Counted from the stretch's first letter, positions 1 through 11,600 are shown. The stretch is DNA of 64,000 nt from Helicobacteraceae bacterium (GCA_015488775.1 WFNF01000041.1:1-64000); one strand, 5' to 3'. The notes: generated by a model not told the origin, from the sequence alone. Program-made: numbers and translations.

Positions 1-1592
1 AAAGTTGGAGCAACAGTATCAGCAACACTTTCATCAACATCAATAATAGTTATAGTAATGTTTTGATCAGTACTATTATTTGAAGCATCAGTAGCTTTAG
101 CTGTAAAAGTGTAAGAGTTCTTAGTTTCAAAGTCAGGTGCAACTTTAAAAGTAACTACACCACCAAGAAGATTAAAACTTGTTGCATCTGTTCCAGATAT
201 GCTGTAGGTTATAGTAGATTCATCATCTATTGCTTCAAGGGTAAGCGCATCAGTTTGATTTTCATTAACACTTATTTTTGATGTTGATTTAAATTTTGGT
301 GCAGTAGTATCAGGAATATTTTCATCTACATCAACTATATTTATAACTATAGTCTCTGTAACAATGTTATTAGATGAATCTTTAGCTGTAGCAGTAAATG
401 TATATAATTTTTTAGTTTCATAGTCTGGTGCAAGTTTAAATGTTACAACTCCACTACTACCATCAATAATAAATTGACTAGAATCATTTTCACTTATTGA
501 ATATAAAACTATTGATTGTTCATCATGAGCAACAAGAGTAAGTGCAGATTTCTGATTTTCATTTACATCAACTATTGAGTTTGATGTAAATTTTGGAGCA
601 GTGGTGTCTGCTGAGGACTCATCTATATCTTTTATTTTGATAGTAATATTTTGTGTTGCAATATTGTTAGCACTATCTATCGCACTTGCTTTTATAGTGT
701 AAATATTTTTTTTCTCATAATCTGGAGCAAGTTTAAAAGTGATAACTCCACTAACTCCATCTATATTAAATAATGATGAATCTTTTCCAGATATAGAATA
801 AGATATAGTAGATTGATTGTCAGTAGCTTTTAGAGCTAAAGCACTGATTTGATTTTCATTAACCTCAATTGTATTTGTTGAGGTAAATACTGGAGCTTCA
901 GTGTCTGCTACACTCTCATCTACATCTTTAATAAGAACTTTAATCGTTTGTTGAGCACTATTCCCAGCCTTATCACTAGCTGTGGCTATAAAAGAGTATA
1001 CTTTTTTTGTTTCATAATCAGGTGCAATTTTAAAGAAAATCTCACCACTTAAACTATCAAGTGAAAAGTTGAAAGCATCACCATCAGATATAGAGTACTT
1101 TATTGATGAATTATTGTCTGTTGCTTTTAGCGTTGCTACATAAAGTGTATTTTCTCTAATACTAAAGCTAGTATTTGATTCAAAAACTGGTGCTATAGTA
1201 TCAAATGGGTTGGTAACTGTAACTACTACAGTATCTGATAAACTTCTTTTTCTACCATCACTAACAACAAGCTCAATAACATACTTACCCTCAATATCTG
1301 GAGTAAAACTTGGATTGGAACTATTACTACCTGATAAAATAACCTTACTTTGTATCGGTTTTTTTATAATAGACCAATTGTAAAATAAAACTTGTGAATC
1401 AGGATCTTTGCTAAGACTACCATTCAATACTACTTTTTCGTGTATAGATACTTGTAAATCTTTCCCTGCATTTGAAAAAGGACTATTGTTTACAATTTGT
1501 ATTGTAGTACTCTCACCACTGTTTTCACACGATGCAGTAAACAATAAAAGAAAACTTGCGAGGAGGAGATGATAAATTTTTTCATTTTTCAT
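1..1592 (-). CDS. Cadherin-repeat surface lipoprotein, partial (3' end beyond window)
   Basis: Reading the minus strand from the ATG at 1592 gives an open frame of about 530 codons with no stop to position 1, so the gene is cut by the left edge. The N-terminus is a lipoprotein signal ending LLLFTASC (lipobox Cys 22). Next comes a PKD-like beta-sandwich (about residues 35-125, with YNWSIIKKP and GKYVIELVVSDG), then four complete cadherin-like repeats and the start of a fifth. Each repeat is about 98 residues, opens with AP-F-S and ENQ, and carries Y-I-S-G/D-D and DYE-K--Y-F-A-A-D; the DNA period is about 295 bp. A ribosome site (AAGGAA) lies near 1600-1606. Cadherin and PKD modules in bacteria usually mediate calcium-dependent surface adhesion; that role is inferred. 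The same cadherin type occurs in the 2838-aa protein at 15564-24080. Confidence 0.85.
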   Translation of the reverse strand, partial: MKNEKIYHLLLASFLLLFTASCENSGESTTIQIVNNSPFSNAGKDLQVSIHEKVVLNGSLSKDPDSQVLFYNWSIIKKPIQSKVILSGSNSSNPSFTPDIEGKYVIELVVSDGRKRSLSDTVVVTVTNPFDTIAPVFESNTSFSIRENTLYVATLKATDNNSSIKYSISDGDAFNFSLDSLSGEIFFKIAPDYETKKVYSFIATASDKAGNSAQQTIKVLIKDVDESVADTEAPVFTSTNTIEVNENQISALALKATDNQSTISYSISGKDSSLFNIDGVSGVITFKLAPDYEKKNIYTIKASAIDSANNIATQNITIKIKDIDESSADTTAPKFTSNSIVDVNENQKSALTLVAHDEQSIVLYSISENDSSQFIIDGSSGVVTFKLAPDYETKKLYTFTATAKDSSNNIVTETIVINIVDVDENIPDTTAPKFKSTSKISVNENQTDALTLEAIDDESTITYSISGTDATSFNLLGGVVTFKVAPDFETKNSYTFTAKATDASNNSTDQNITITIIDVDESVADTVAPT

Positions 1593-1609
1593 TTTTATTT
1601 CCTTTTATA

Positions 1610-1626
1610 ATATCCACTATGGATAT
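1610..1626. promoter_or_regulatory. Inverted repeat upstream of the cadherin lipoprotein
   Basis: ATATCCA-CTA-TGGATAT is a perfect 7-bp-arm repeat with a 3-nt centre, 18 bp before the lipoprotein start. It could be an operator or a short leader hairpin. The rest of the 289-bp gap up to 1881 holds only AT-rich sequence and the -10 box of the next gene. Confidence 0.35.
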
Positions 1627-1851
1627 TTAAATATATGTGATAATATTACTTTGTGATATTGTAACATATATTTACTACATCGATAAGGTAAATCAGATTA
1701 GTATGTGACATTATAAACATATTTAGAGATTTTATTTTTATACAAGTATTTATGTCGCTTAAGTTTCTTGTTACTGAACCAAAAATACTAATATTTTTTA
1801 TTTTATAAAATGATTTAATTTATTAAAAAATAAAAAAAGTTTGTATTTAGT

Positions 1852-1857
1852 TATAAT
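1852..1857 (+). promoter_or_regulatory. Candidate -10 box for the small basic protein gene
   Basis: A consensus TATAAT lies 24 bp before the ATG at 1882. No clear -35 box is present; only A/T runs precede it, which is common in Campylobacterota sigma70 promoters. Confidence 0.5.
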
Positions 1858-1881
1858 ATCAAAAAAATTAGGATACTTTAT

Positions 1882-2106
1882 ATGAGTAGAGCAAACACTT
1901 CAAGTATAGATTCAGGTAACTCTGAAAAGTTGGCATATTTAGCTACACAAAGAAAAAATGATAGTCTTGGTGAAGATGGTGTTTTTACGAAACAAACTGA
2001 TCAAAAGATTAATGCTAGAAAAGCTACAAATGTTGCAAAAAACAAGGCATTAGCTAAGAAAAAAGCGAAAATGGCAAAAGCAAGTAAAAAGAAAAATAAA
2101 AAGTAG
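1882..2106 (+). CDS. Small lysine-rich basic protein, unknown function
   Basis: This 74-residue protein was not recognised as a named family. The first 40 residues are polar and the last 30 are almost entirely Lys/Ala (AKNKALAKKKAKMAKASKKKNKK pattern, residues 52-74), with no Cys, Trp or membrane segment. Such a tail would bind nucleic acid or another polyanion, or be natively unfolded; this is inference. A TATAAT 24 bp upstream and an AGGA ribosome site about 9 bp before the ATG support expression. It precedes two small membrane-protein genes on the same strand but is separated from them by 50 bp. Confidence 0.6.
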   Translation: MSRANTSSIDSGNSEKLAYLATQRKNDSLGEDGVFTKQTDQKINARKATNVAKNKALAKKKAKMAKASKKKNKK

Positions 2107-2156
2107 TTTTTAATAATACTTTTAATATAGAAAATTAAAATAAGGTATAATAATTA

Positions 2157-2420
2157 ATGGGAAAATTAGCAGCACTACAAAAGAGTATAGATCAAGTTGC
2201 TGATAAAGTTAGACATTTACGTTATATTTTAATTTTGCTAATGTCTAGCATTATAGGTGTAGTATTTGGTGTGTCTCAAAAGAGTATTGCTGAAAATATA
2301 TTAACAAATACTCTTTTAATACTGGGTACAATGATTTTTGTATTAATAGGTATTATGATTAAAAAAGAAGAAGATAAAAGAAATAAACTCATTAAAGAAT
2401 TAGAGACTACAAAGGATTAA
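2157..2420 (+). CDS. Small two-helix inner-membrane protein
   Basis: This 87-residue protein has a short amphipathic N-terminus (about residues 1-22), two predicted membrane helices (about 23-42, YILILLMSSIIGVVFGVS; and 50-68, TLLILGTMIFVLIGIMI) and a charged cytoplasmic tail rich in Lys/Glu. The family was not recognised. An AAGG ribosome site precedes the ATG. Its stop lies 2 bp before the start of the 30-residue membrane protein at 2423, so the two are probably co-translated. Confidence 0.65.
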   Translation: MGKLAALQKSIDQVADKVRHLRYILILLMSSIIGVVFGVSQKSIAENILTNTLLILGTMIFVLIGIMIKKEEDKRNKLIKELETTKD

Positions 2421-2422
2421 TT

Positions 2423-2515
2423 ATGAGCATTCCAGTAATAATTGCATTGATAGGCATATTTGGAACAATATTATATTTATTATATTCAGATTATAAACAA
2501 ATAGAGAACTTGTAA
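2423..2515 (+). CDS. 30-residue single-helix membrane microprotein
   Basis: Starting 2 bp after the stop of the two-helix membrane gene, an ATG with a good ribosome site (AAAGGA, 6-bp spacing, inside the previous gene's end) opens a 30-codon frame: MSIPVIIALIGIFGTILYLL followed by a short polar tail, YSDYKQIENL. Residues 3-20 form one continuous hydrophobic helix and the rest is charged or polar, a typical small membrane subunit or regulator. Frame, ribosome site and coupling are seen; expression is inferred. Confidence 0.55.
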   Translation: MSIPVIIALIGIFGTILYLLYSDYKQIENL

Positions 2516-2729
2516 TTACAAGTTTGTGTAAATTTAAGTGATAGTATAGTTTTAGATAGAAATGACACCTTGGAAAGGTGCCAAAAGTTTTACATAAAAA
2601 ATGAGTTAACCTACATTAGTTAATCAAAAGTCAGTTTTACAAAGACGTATTTGTAAATCTAGTAAAGTTTTTATAAAAGTTTTTAAGAATTTTTTGTGTG
2701 GATTGTTTTCTTGAAAGTTTTTTAATAAG
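2516..2729. other. Intergenic region with a small hairpin
   Basis: No gene is seen here. The only structure is CACCTT-GGA-AAGGTG at 2566-2580, a 6-bp stem with no T-run behind it. It may mark the end of the small-membrane-protein operon. Confidence 0.3.
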
Positions 2730-2805
2730 TGGTGGCCTGTCTCGGAATCGAACCAAGGACACAGTGATTTTCAGTCACTTGCTCTACCGACTGAGCTAAC
2801 AGGCC
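2730..2805 (-). tRNA. tRNA-Phe (GAA)
   Basis: The reverse complement folds as a full cloverleaf: acceptor GGCCTGT pairs with ACAGGCC, D-arm GCTC-AGTCGGTA-GAGC, anticodon stem AGTGA/TCACT with loop CTGAAAA (anticodon GAA, Phe), and a T-loop with GGTTCGATTCC. The discriminator is A and the 3' CCA is encoded. It lies downstream of mraY on the same strand. Confidence 0.95.
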
Positions 2806-2891
2806 TTCTTAATTTCTTAAGAGGGTGGAATTATATACACTAGTTCCTTACATAAAGCTTAAAGTAAAAAGAAATGTTGTAATTCTTTTTA

Positions 2892-3950
2892 CTATCTGAT
2901 TTTTAGAGATATAAGTGCAATTATGTTTGATAAAAAAGAGATTATCCAAAATCTTACAATTATTTTATTTTCTGCCCAGTTTTTCATTTCAAAGTGGTGG
3001 TGTATGGGTGCCATAAGAAAAACTCTTTTTTTTCTAAGTTTGAAAGATCCAACTTGAAGTATGACTGAAACTGTTTCTATTACAAAGATGCTACCAATTA
3101 AAACAAGTAATACCTCACTTTTTGCGATAATCGCTAAGTATGCTATAAACGCTCCTAGAGTTAGTGAGCCACTATCTCCCATAAAAACTTCAGCAGGATG
3201 TGCATTAAACCATAGAAAGGCTGCTAAGGCACCTACAACAGCACTAGAAACAACAGCAACCTCACCAATTGGTAAATTTGGCAAGAGTAGGTAGCTACTA
3301 GCAACCGAATTACCAATAACATATATAATAACACTAAGGGTCATAATTGAAAACATTGAGGGAACTGTTGCTAAACCATCAAGTCCATCAGTTAGGTTTA
3401 CAGCATTAGAAGTTGCGATAATTACAAATATCCAAAATATAAACGCACTCCATCCCATATCGAAAACTGGATTTTTTAAAAATGGTAAATAAAACTCAGT
3501 ATTAAAACCAGCTACAAAAATCAAAAAGCCTATGATTATAGATGAAAAAACGATTTGAAATATAAGCTTAGCTCTTGGGGATAACCCAGCAAGGTTTTCA
3601 TTTTTACGAACCTTCGCATAATCATCAATAAATCCTATGATTGCAAATAATACAAGTGTTAAAATTGCACCAAGTGCGTACATAGATTCAAACTTTATGG
3701 TTAAAAGGGAAGCAACAATACTTGAAACTATAAAAACAATACCACCCATTGTTGGAGTCTTTGCTTTCTCTTTATGTGCTGGAACCCACTCGTTTATAGG
3801 CTGAACACTTGAACTTCTTTGAGCCCATCTAATAAACTTAGGCATTAACAACATTGTTAAAGTTAAAGATATAAAGAAGGAAAAGCCCGCTCTAACAGTG
3901 ATATATTGGAAAAGATTGAGGTCAAATACCTCGTAAAAATAATAGAGCAA
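2892..3950 (-). CDS. mraY: Phospho-N-acetylmuramoyl-pentapeptide-transferase
   Basis: MraY moves phospho-MurNAc-pentapeptide from UDP onto undecaprenyl phosphate, forming lipid I, the first membrane step of peptidoglycan synthesis. The 352 residues are the normal family length, with about ten membrane helices. Family signatures are intact: Asp-Asp at 109-110 (GFIDDYAKV), NAVNLTDGLDGL at 182-193, HPAEVFMGDSGS at 251-262 and the APIHHHFE motif at 314-321. The start is TTG, with AAGG 8 bp before it; no ATG fits. murD, often next to mraY in relatives, is not adjacent here: the following gene is tRNA-Phe. gpmI diverges from the same 84-bp intergenic region. Confidence 0.97.
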   Translation of the reverse strand: MLYYFYEVFDLNLFQYITVRAGFSFFISLTLTMLLMPKFIRWAQRSSSVQPINEWVPAHKEKAKTPTMGGIVFIVSSIVASLLTIKFESMYALGAILTLVLFAIIGFIDDYAKVRKNENLAGLSPRAKLIFQIVFSSIIIGFLIFVAGFNTEFYLPFLKNPVFDMGWSAFIFWIFVIIATSNAVNLTDGLDGLATVPSMFSIMTLSVIIYVIGNSVASSYLLLPNLPIGEVAVVSSAVVGALAAFLWFNAHPAEVFMGDSGSLTLGAFIAYLAIIAKSEVLLVLIGSIFVIETVSVILQVGSFKLRKKRVFLMAPIHHHFEMKNWAENKIIVRFWIISFLSNIIALISLKIR

Positions 3951-3994
3951 TATGCTAACCTTAATAATTAATATTTCATTTTGCAGTATTTTAA

Positions 3995-4000
3995 TATAAT
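3995..4000 (+). promoter_or_regulatory. Candidate -10 box for gpmI
   Basis: TATAAT lies 34 bp before the TTG start of gpmI in the mraY-gpmI divergent gap. No good -35 box is visible. Confidence 0.45.
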
Positions 4001-4034
4001 TCCACCTAAATTTTATTAAAAGTAGGTAGAAAAC

Positions 4035-5510
4035 TTGTCTAAAAAAGCTATATTGGTAATTACAGATGGTATTGGGTATTGTGCAAGAGAAGAGTATAAC
4101 GCTTTTTCTATGGCTACAAAACCAACTTATGATGCACTTTTTGAAAAAACTCCAAACTCTTTAATTGATACTTCTGGTTTAAGTGTTGGTTTACCAGATG
4201 CTCAAATGGGTAACTCTGAGGTTGGTCACATGAGCATAGGAAGTGGAAGAGTACTTTACCAAGATTTAGTAAAAATCTCTTTAGCTATTAAAGAGGACAC
4301 TTTAAAAGATAATGAAGTTTTAAAAGCCACTTTGAGTAAAAGTAAAACTTTACACCTTATGGGTCTTTTAAGTGATGGTGGAGTTCACTCACACATAGAT
4401 CACATGATTGCCTTAGCTCATATAGCTGAGGAAGAGGGCAAAACTGTTTGGTTACATCTTATAACTGATGGTCGTGATGTAGCTCCAAGTTCTGCAAAAC
4501 TTTATGTTCATCATCTTGATCCCTACCTAAGTGACAATATAAAAATAGCAACAATAGGTGGAAGATTTTACACAATGGATAGAGATAACCGTTGGGATAG
4601 AGTTAAAAAAGGTTACGATGCTATAGTAAATGCTAAACCAGCTTGTGATCAAAGTGTTGATGATTATATAGAGAACTCTTATGCTAAAGATGAGTTAGAT
4701 GAGTTTATTGAGCCTTGTAGCTTTTATGGCTATGATGGGATGAAAGATGGTGACTCTCTTATAACTTTTAATTTTAGAAGCGATAGAGTTAGAGAGATAG
4801 TAACAGCCTTAGGTTCAAAAGATTTTGATAGTTTTGAAACAAAAGATATAAATCTTAATATTGCAACTATAACCCAGTACGATAAATCTTTTCCTTACCC
4901 TGTAATGTTCAGTAAAGATACTCCAAAAAACACTTTAGCTGAGGTTATATCAAACGCTGGTTTAAGACAACTTCACACAGCTGAAACAGAAAAATATGCT
5001 CATGTTACATTTTTCTTAAATGGTGGTTTAGATGAGCCATTTTTAAACGAAACTAGAATCTTAGTACCAAGCCCAGATGTTAAAACTTACGATGAAAAAC
5101 CACAAATGAGTGCAGTAGAAGTTTGTGATGGAGTTTTAGGTGCTATGGATGATGAGTATGATTTTATAGTTGTAAACTTTGCAAATGGCGATATGGTCGG
5201 ACACACAGGAAACATAGAAGCTGCAAAAATAGCAGTAGAAACTGTAGATACTCAACTTGGACGCATTATGAAAAAAGCTAAAGAGCAAGACTACTCTTTA
5301 GTTATTACATCTGATCATGGTAACTGTGAAGAGATGAAAGATGAAAATGGTAATGTTTTAACAAACCACACAGTTGGAAAAGTATGGTGTTTTGTTGAAG
5401 CTGATGGTGTTACAAGTGTAAAAAGTGGAGCACTTAACAACATAGCACCAACAGTTTTAAAACTTATGGATATTGAGATACCATCTGAGATGGATGAAGC
5501 ACTTATTTAA
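4035..5510 (+). CDS. gpmI: 2,3-bisphosphoglycerate-independent phosphoglycerate mutase
   Basis: This enzyme interconverts 3- and 2-phosphoglycerate in glycolysis and gluconeogenesis, using two Mn ions and a phospho-serine intermediate (alkaline-phosphatase superfamily). The 491 residues include the metal Asp 11 (TDGIG), the phosphorylated Ser 61 in GNSEVGHM, the substrate motifs GRDV, RDNRWDR and FRSDRVRE, and the C-terminal metal sites GDMVGHTG and TSDHGNCEEM. The start is TTG with an AGGT-type ribosome site. It is divergent from mraY, an arrangement seen in other Campylobacterota. It is separated by 170 bp from the giant lipoprotein gene, so probably monocistronic. Confidence 0.97.
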   Translation: MSKKAILVITDGIGYCAREEYNAFSMATKPTYDALFEKTPNSLIDTSGLSVGLPDAQMGNSEVGHMSIGSGRVLYQDLVKISLAIKEDTLKDNEVLKATLSKSKTLHLMGLLSDGGVHSHIDHMIALAHIAEEEGKTVWLHLITDGRDVAPSSAKLYVHHLDPYLSDNIKIATIGGRFYTMDRDNRWDRVKKGYDAIVNAKPACDQSVDDYIENSYAKDELDEFIEPCSFYGYDGMKDGDSLITFNFRSDRVREIVTALGSKDFDSFETKDINLNIATITQYDKSFPYPVMFSKDTPKNTLAEVISNAGLRQLHTAETEKYAHVTFFLNGGLDEPFLNETRILVPSPDVKTYDEKPQMSAVEVCDGVLGAMDDEYDFIVVNFANGDMVGHTGNIEAAKIAVETVDTQLGRIMKKAKEQDYSLVITSDHGNCEEMKDENGNVLTNHTVGKVWCFVEADGVTSVKSGALNNIAPTVLKLMDIEIPSEMDEALI

Positions 5511-5680
5511 ACCTTTAGGTTTAGGTAGGTTTACTCTTTGTAACAACTTACTTTTTAAAAACCTATCTTCTAACTAAATCACACATTTTTTTACAAAAGT
5601 TTCAGAAAAGAACTTCTATAGAACTTTTTTATTATATTCTAAGGGATAAAATAAAGGGTTTTCCTTAAAAAAGGTCTATT

Positions 5681-8600
5681 ATGAGTTCCACCTCTTACTT
5701 AAAATCTTTGATCAAACTAATATCTGTAATGCTTTTTGTAGTTTTATTTTTTAGCTCTTGTAGTGATGATAAAAAAGAGAACAAAACACCTCCAAACAAT
5801 ACATCTAAAAGCGTATCATTTAACCTTAATGGTAAGGTTCAAAAGGGTAGTTTTACTGATGGGGTTATTGTTGCCACTAAGTTAAATGGTGATGCTTCAT
5901 TGGATGAGAAACATAGTGTAAAAGCTAAGATTGATGATAAGGGTGAATATAAGCTAAATATATCTTGGAGTGGGCTTACTTACTTTAGTGCATCAGGGCA
6001 TTACTTTGATGAGTATAAAAATATAAACTCTAGCCAAGAGATAGAGCTAAGTGCTATAGATGAGCTTAGTTCAAACTCAAAAATAAACCTCAACCTTTTT
6101 ACAACTTTACAAGCAAGTCGTATAGAGGAACTTTTAAAGTTAAAAAAAGATTATAAAGAAGCTTTAAAAATAACAAAAGATGAGTTACAAAAAGTTTTTT
6201 CACTCTCTAAAGATGTAAAAGCTAAAGATTTGGATATGTTTGATTTCTCTTCATCTATTAAAGAGTCAAATAAAAATCTTTTACTTTTATCTGCAACTTT
6301 TTTAAAAATAACACAAGACAAAGAGCTAAAAGCATCATCTGCTAGAGGTATTTCACTTAAAAAAGGTGGAGTAAGTTCAATACAAAGATTTGTTTCAGAC
6401 TTTTCTAAAGATGGAAAAGTTGATGAGGTTTTTAAAGATGAATGGGAGGAGATGATAGCAGATGACCCTGTTGAAACTATTAAAAAAGTTGAATCAAATC
6501 TTAAAATAAAGCTGGAGTATGTTGCACCTGTAGCTTCATGGTCAAAACGCTTAGAGTTAAGTGTATCTCCTGCTCAATACATATTTGATGGCTCTAAACT
6601 AAAACAGATAGTTTATGATATAACAGTTCCTCTAAGTAACTATATAGATAGATCTAAGTTTTATAAACTAAGTTATACTACAAAAAATGGCACAGCTCTA
6701 AGTGGAAATGATTATAAAGCATCTAGTGGTGAACTTAGTTTTACTTATCTTAAAAACACAGCAAAAATCACAATAGATGTATTGTCTCAAAGCGATAGTG
6801 CAAAACATTTTAGTCTTAATTTTAATGGAATAACTCCTGGATTGAGCATAACTAATGATACTCTTGATGTTGAGATATTGGAAAAAACAATTAAAGCTAA
6901 TTCAAATCCAAAACTTACCTCTTTAGTTCTAAATAGCATAAAAGTTGATGGGGTAAAATCTGCACTTTCTCAATCTTCAGATATAGTTTTTAGTGGATCA
7001 AACTCTAGTGATGTTGAGCTTGGTGTCAGTTTATCCTCCAAATCTCAACAATCTACACAGTATTTTGCAGATATATATCTTAGTGCAGATGGACAAACAC
7101 CACTTTTTATAGATAAAGTTTTTGTTGCACCATTAGGTGATGTTGGTTCGCGTATATTTTATCAAAATGTTAAGTTCTCATTTGCTTTAGATAGTAGAGT
7201 AAAAAACTTTATAGCATACGCAAAGTCCAAATCTAAAAAAGTTAAGCTTTTAGCGAAGGTTGATGTTTTAGATAATGCTTTAATTGAGATATCATCAAGG
7301 GAGCTACCAAAATTTGCAAAAGTATCTAATGAGTTAAATAAAAAAGTAACTCTTTCAACTTTTACATATATACAAGCTATGGATAGCAGCTGTTTAAGCC
7401 CAAGTAGTGATGTCAATTTTGATCAAAGTAGTTTTTATGCCTTGGTAGATATGTATGGGATGTTTCACACCTCTTATCTTAGTTCAGATATAGGTGTAAA
7501 TTACGATAATGTTTGTGTTAAACTTACTTACAATTCACACTCAAATGAGTATCTTATATCTCATCAAAATGGTTTTGGTTCACTTGATACAAATATAGAA
7601 GTTGATGTTAATGGTTATGATGTAAGTTTTGAGGGGGTTAAACTTTATAAAGATACAATACAAAGTGTTAAAAACCTTATTTCTTTACCAAAACACCACA
7701 CTTTACATTTTATGAATCAAGATGGGAGTATCTCACCAAGAGGGGAAAGAAAGCTTGCATTTTTAGCTAAAAGCTACTCTTTAAATGATGATTTAAGTGG
7801 TGTTGATTTAGAGGGTGATGTTATAGATAATAGATATTTACACGCTAAAGACTTGCCTTTTTACCTAAGTGTGAGTAGTGCTAAACTAGACTCAAAAGGT
7901 TTACATCTTAAAAGTGATAACACAATATACGCCTTTGCTTATGCAAATATAGGTACAAATAATGCTCAAAGATTTTCAAAGCCACTAAGCTCAACTTATA
8001 TTTTTGACTTAGATGAAAATGGTATAGATAGTGATGATCTTATAAATTTTGATGCAACTACTGCTACAAGTCAATTTCCAAAACTAACAACAGATATACC
8101 AAGCTTTAGTATAAAACTAAAAAACAGTAAGATAGTACAAACAACTACAACGCAAAATGAAAAGTACAAGATTAAGTACGCTCAACATTGTGTTTCAGAT
8201 GTATGTAGTGGTGGTAAAAAATATGCTCAGTTATCGTTAAATACAGACACAACAACCCTTTTTAGTGATGGCTCTAGTATAAGTGAAAATCCTGAGCAAA
8301 AATTAAATATATCTTGGGGTGAAAAAGACTCTAATGCAGTTTTTAGTAGAAAAAATGATAAAGGTGTAAGTATCTATACTCCTGGTTTTGTTTTAGCAAC
8401 AAATAGTGCAGAAAAAGTTGGTGAGTATCTATACGGTAGTGTAAAAAAAGCTACAAACACTTTAGTTCACTACCCAAGTAGTTCAAAAGATGCAAAAAGT
8501 GGAAAGTACTTATACTCTGGAGTAAATGTTGGCTCACTAGAGGCTTCAAAACTGCAATCAAGCACAACACCAAATATGAGTGTTATAGTTGGAGATAACC

Positions 8601-11600
8601 AAAGGTTAGATATTAGAAATACTAAAGATACAAAGTATTATTTAAGATATAGTGGTGTTACTGGTGTTTTTAACTCTATGGATGATAGCTTAAGTAGTAA
8701 GATTTATGGTTACGACCTTAACTTAGATAACTTCTCATTTAGACAAGTATCTAACACTATAGATACTTACTCTAAAATCAATGGTTCATTACATGTTGGT
8801 GGTCTTGGCGATTTTGATGTTGCTTTTAAAAGTTTAGCTCTTGATTGTGCTGGAAACCTAAACCAAGCACAGATAAATACTGATCAAGAAAACATAATTT
8901 TAGATACTTGGAAAATTAGATCTGTTTTAACAGATATGGAGTTTAAAAATGCTCAAAGCGATATTTGTAGTGATGAAAGAGAGTTGTACCTAGGGCATCT
9001 TCTTAAACTTATGGCTTTTAAAGATAGCATACAAATTGGTACTTTTTGGCAAGTTGATGGTACACCTAGAGATACTCTAGTTAATGCTAATACAGATAAT
9101 CAACTAGATGGAAACAAAAGTAAAGATGGTGAGTTAGACAATGATGGTTACGATATAGCTTTAAAAACTTTAGATTTTAATTATGAAAAAAATGGTGGAG
9201 ATCCTCTAGGATGGATAGAATCTGATGCAATTTTAGGTTTGCCATTTTGGGGCGGACAAGATATAAGTTTAAGAGCAACAAACAAAACACCTTTTTCAAG
9301 AGATTTTACTGTTGTTGCATCAAAAGATGAACTTTATGATGATGTTAATCGTACCCGTTTAAACACAAATGAGGAGCTTGCAAGTGATATTAAAAAGAAT
9401 TATTCTCAAAAAATTATAAAAGATATCTTTAATGTTATAGACTTTAGTTTGCCTGCTTACTACAACAACTCAAAAGATGTAACACCTGAGTTTACAGGTA
9501 GAGTTTATAAAAAAGATTTATATGTTTTAAAAGTGAATGCAAATATTGACAAAATCACACCTAAAGATACTAAGGTTAGTTTTGGTGCAAGCGCTAGTAT
9601 AGACCCAATTTTAGAACTTGATTTACATATAGATCCAAATGATCCAAAAAGCTTAAAAAATATAGATAAAAAACTTGCAAAAATCCCTGGTGTTGGTGAA
9701 AAAGTTTTAGAAAACTCTTTAGGAAAGATTTTCCCAAATTTTAAAAAGTTTAATAAATATGTAGATGACAGTTTTAGCGTTGGTTTAGCCGTTCCACTGT
9801 TTATAAGTTTAAAAAGTTTAGAGCTTTTAGATGAGAAAGATCCTTATGAAATTGCGGCAGATGCAATGGTTTATATTTACAATACATCACCAATATTCAT
9901 ACAAAAGTTTAAAGATGAAATTTATGTAAAGATGATGAATATTTTAGATGAAGAGATAGCAAGTTCAGCAGATAGAAGTAGGGAGATGCTTAAAAGAGTA
10001 GAACTTTATGACAAACTAGTTATCTACACTCAAAAAAGTATAGACAAGTTGAGAGGGATGAAAGATCTTACTGCAGATAGCAGAGTTATTTATAAAATTA
10101 GAAATGATTTTTATAAGTACGCATTGGGTTCATCTGATGTTAATTGTTCTTGGGACAATATTATGAATCGTCAAAGTGAATACAAACCTATTGGTACTAT
10201 GCTTGATTATGCAGATACAGTTAAAAATTATGATTATAACTCACAAATAGATATATTAGCTGGAATAACTAAGGGTACAGATTTTTCTGATCATCTAAAA
10301 AGTGTACAAGAATCTTTAAATGATATAGAGTTTAAAAAGTTAAATGAATCTCGTGAAAAAGCAAAATACTGGGTTGATAATGAGTTTTGTAGTTTAGTGA
10401 GATACGATATGGATCATTTTGATGATTTTAATAATACACTAAAAAAGATAGATGATGCAAAAGATAAAATTCTAGGTAGATTAGTGGTTTTTAATGAATT
10501 ATTAGTGGATTCAGAAACAACAAACTTGATGCTTAAATTAAGAACAATGAATGAAGATGTAAATATAACTGAACTAAGAGATAAATTAAGAAAACTATTT
10601 GTTGATAAGTATGCACCAGAGCTAGATAGTATGTTAGCTACAGCTAAAAAGATGAATATCAGTACAGCAGATGAGCTTAGAGCTTTAAGTGTTTATGCAT
10701 TTTTACAACTTAAGTCCATTAAAAAGTTAGATAAAAAAATGAAAGATTATTTTAGACCTTTTATGCAAAAAGTTCGTAAATTTGTTTTATCTATTGTAGG
10801 TGTTCATGATTCTATTTTACAAAAAGCTTTAAAGAAGATAAGTGAAAAAACCTCAAAAGCTTTTGAAAAAGCTAATGCAAGTTTAGAAAAACTACCAATA
10901 CATGCAGCAGATATAGATGGATATGCTCTTTTAGGTAGAGATGATATAAAAAGAATACACCTTAGTGCAGGTTTTAAATTTAGATCAGATAAAAATGAGA
11001 CTGATGAAAAAAATACAGATGATAGTACAGATGATAGCTCAACAAACTCTGGCAGTGGTGGTAGTTTTGGAGCATCTGCTAGAGTGATTAGAAGAGGCTC
11101 TGGCGGTAGTTTTGGTGGAGGAAGTTCATCAAACGATGATTCTACTAGTGATAAGCAGGCAAATAGTTCAGCAGATAAAAAGGCTATGGACTTTACTGCA
11201 AACCTAGATATTATTAACGAAGCTTACGAGGGGAGTGCTGGTTGTGTAGGTGAGGGTGCTCAAAGTAATGTTAAGGCTTCAATATCAACTGAGAGTGTAA
11301 AGATAAAGTTACTTAAAAAAGAGTTAATGATTGATTATCTTGAGTTGGGTGTAGCATTAAATAAGATTGATATTCCAGATTTGGGGATATCTTCACCTTT
11401 AGGTGTTGCTGAGCCATATATCCATCATGCTCTTGTTGTTAAGGGTCTTTTTGGTGCAATCATATCAAATAAAGGTATGGAGTTTAAAGGTTTTAAACTT
11501 TTTAATATGGGTTTAGCTATAGGTTTAGGTGGAAATGAGGAGTTTATAGGTGCAAAAGTTAGTGCCATTAAGTCAAATACTCAGCTTGGGATAAACTTTT

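Noticed and set aside
300-1200. About 295-bp DNA periodicity as a CRISPR-like or satellite repeat
   Set aside because: It is explained by the cadherin domains encoded on the minus strand; units are diverged and in frame.
5509-5522. AAACCT-TT-AGGTTT palindrome after gpmI as a terminator
   Set aside because: Very short stem with a 2-nt centre and no T-run; too weak to call.
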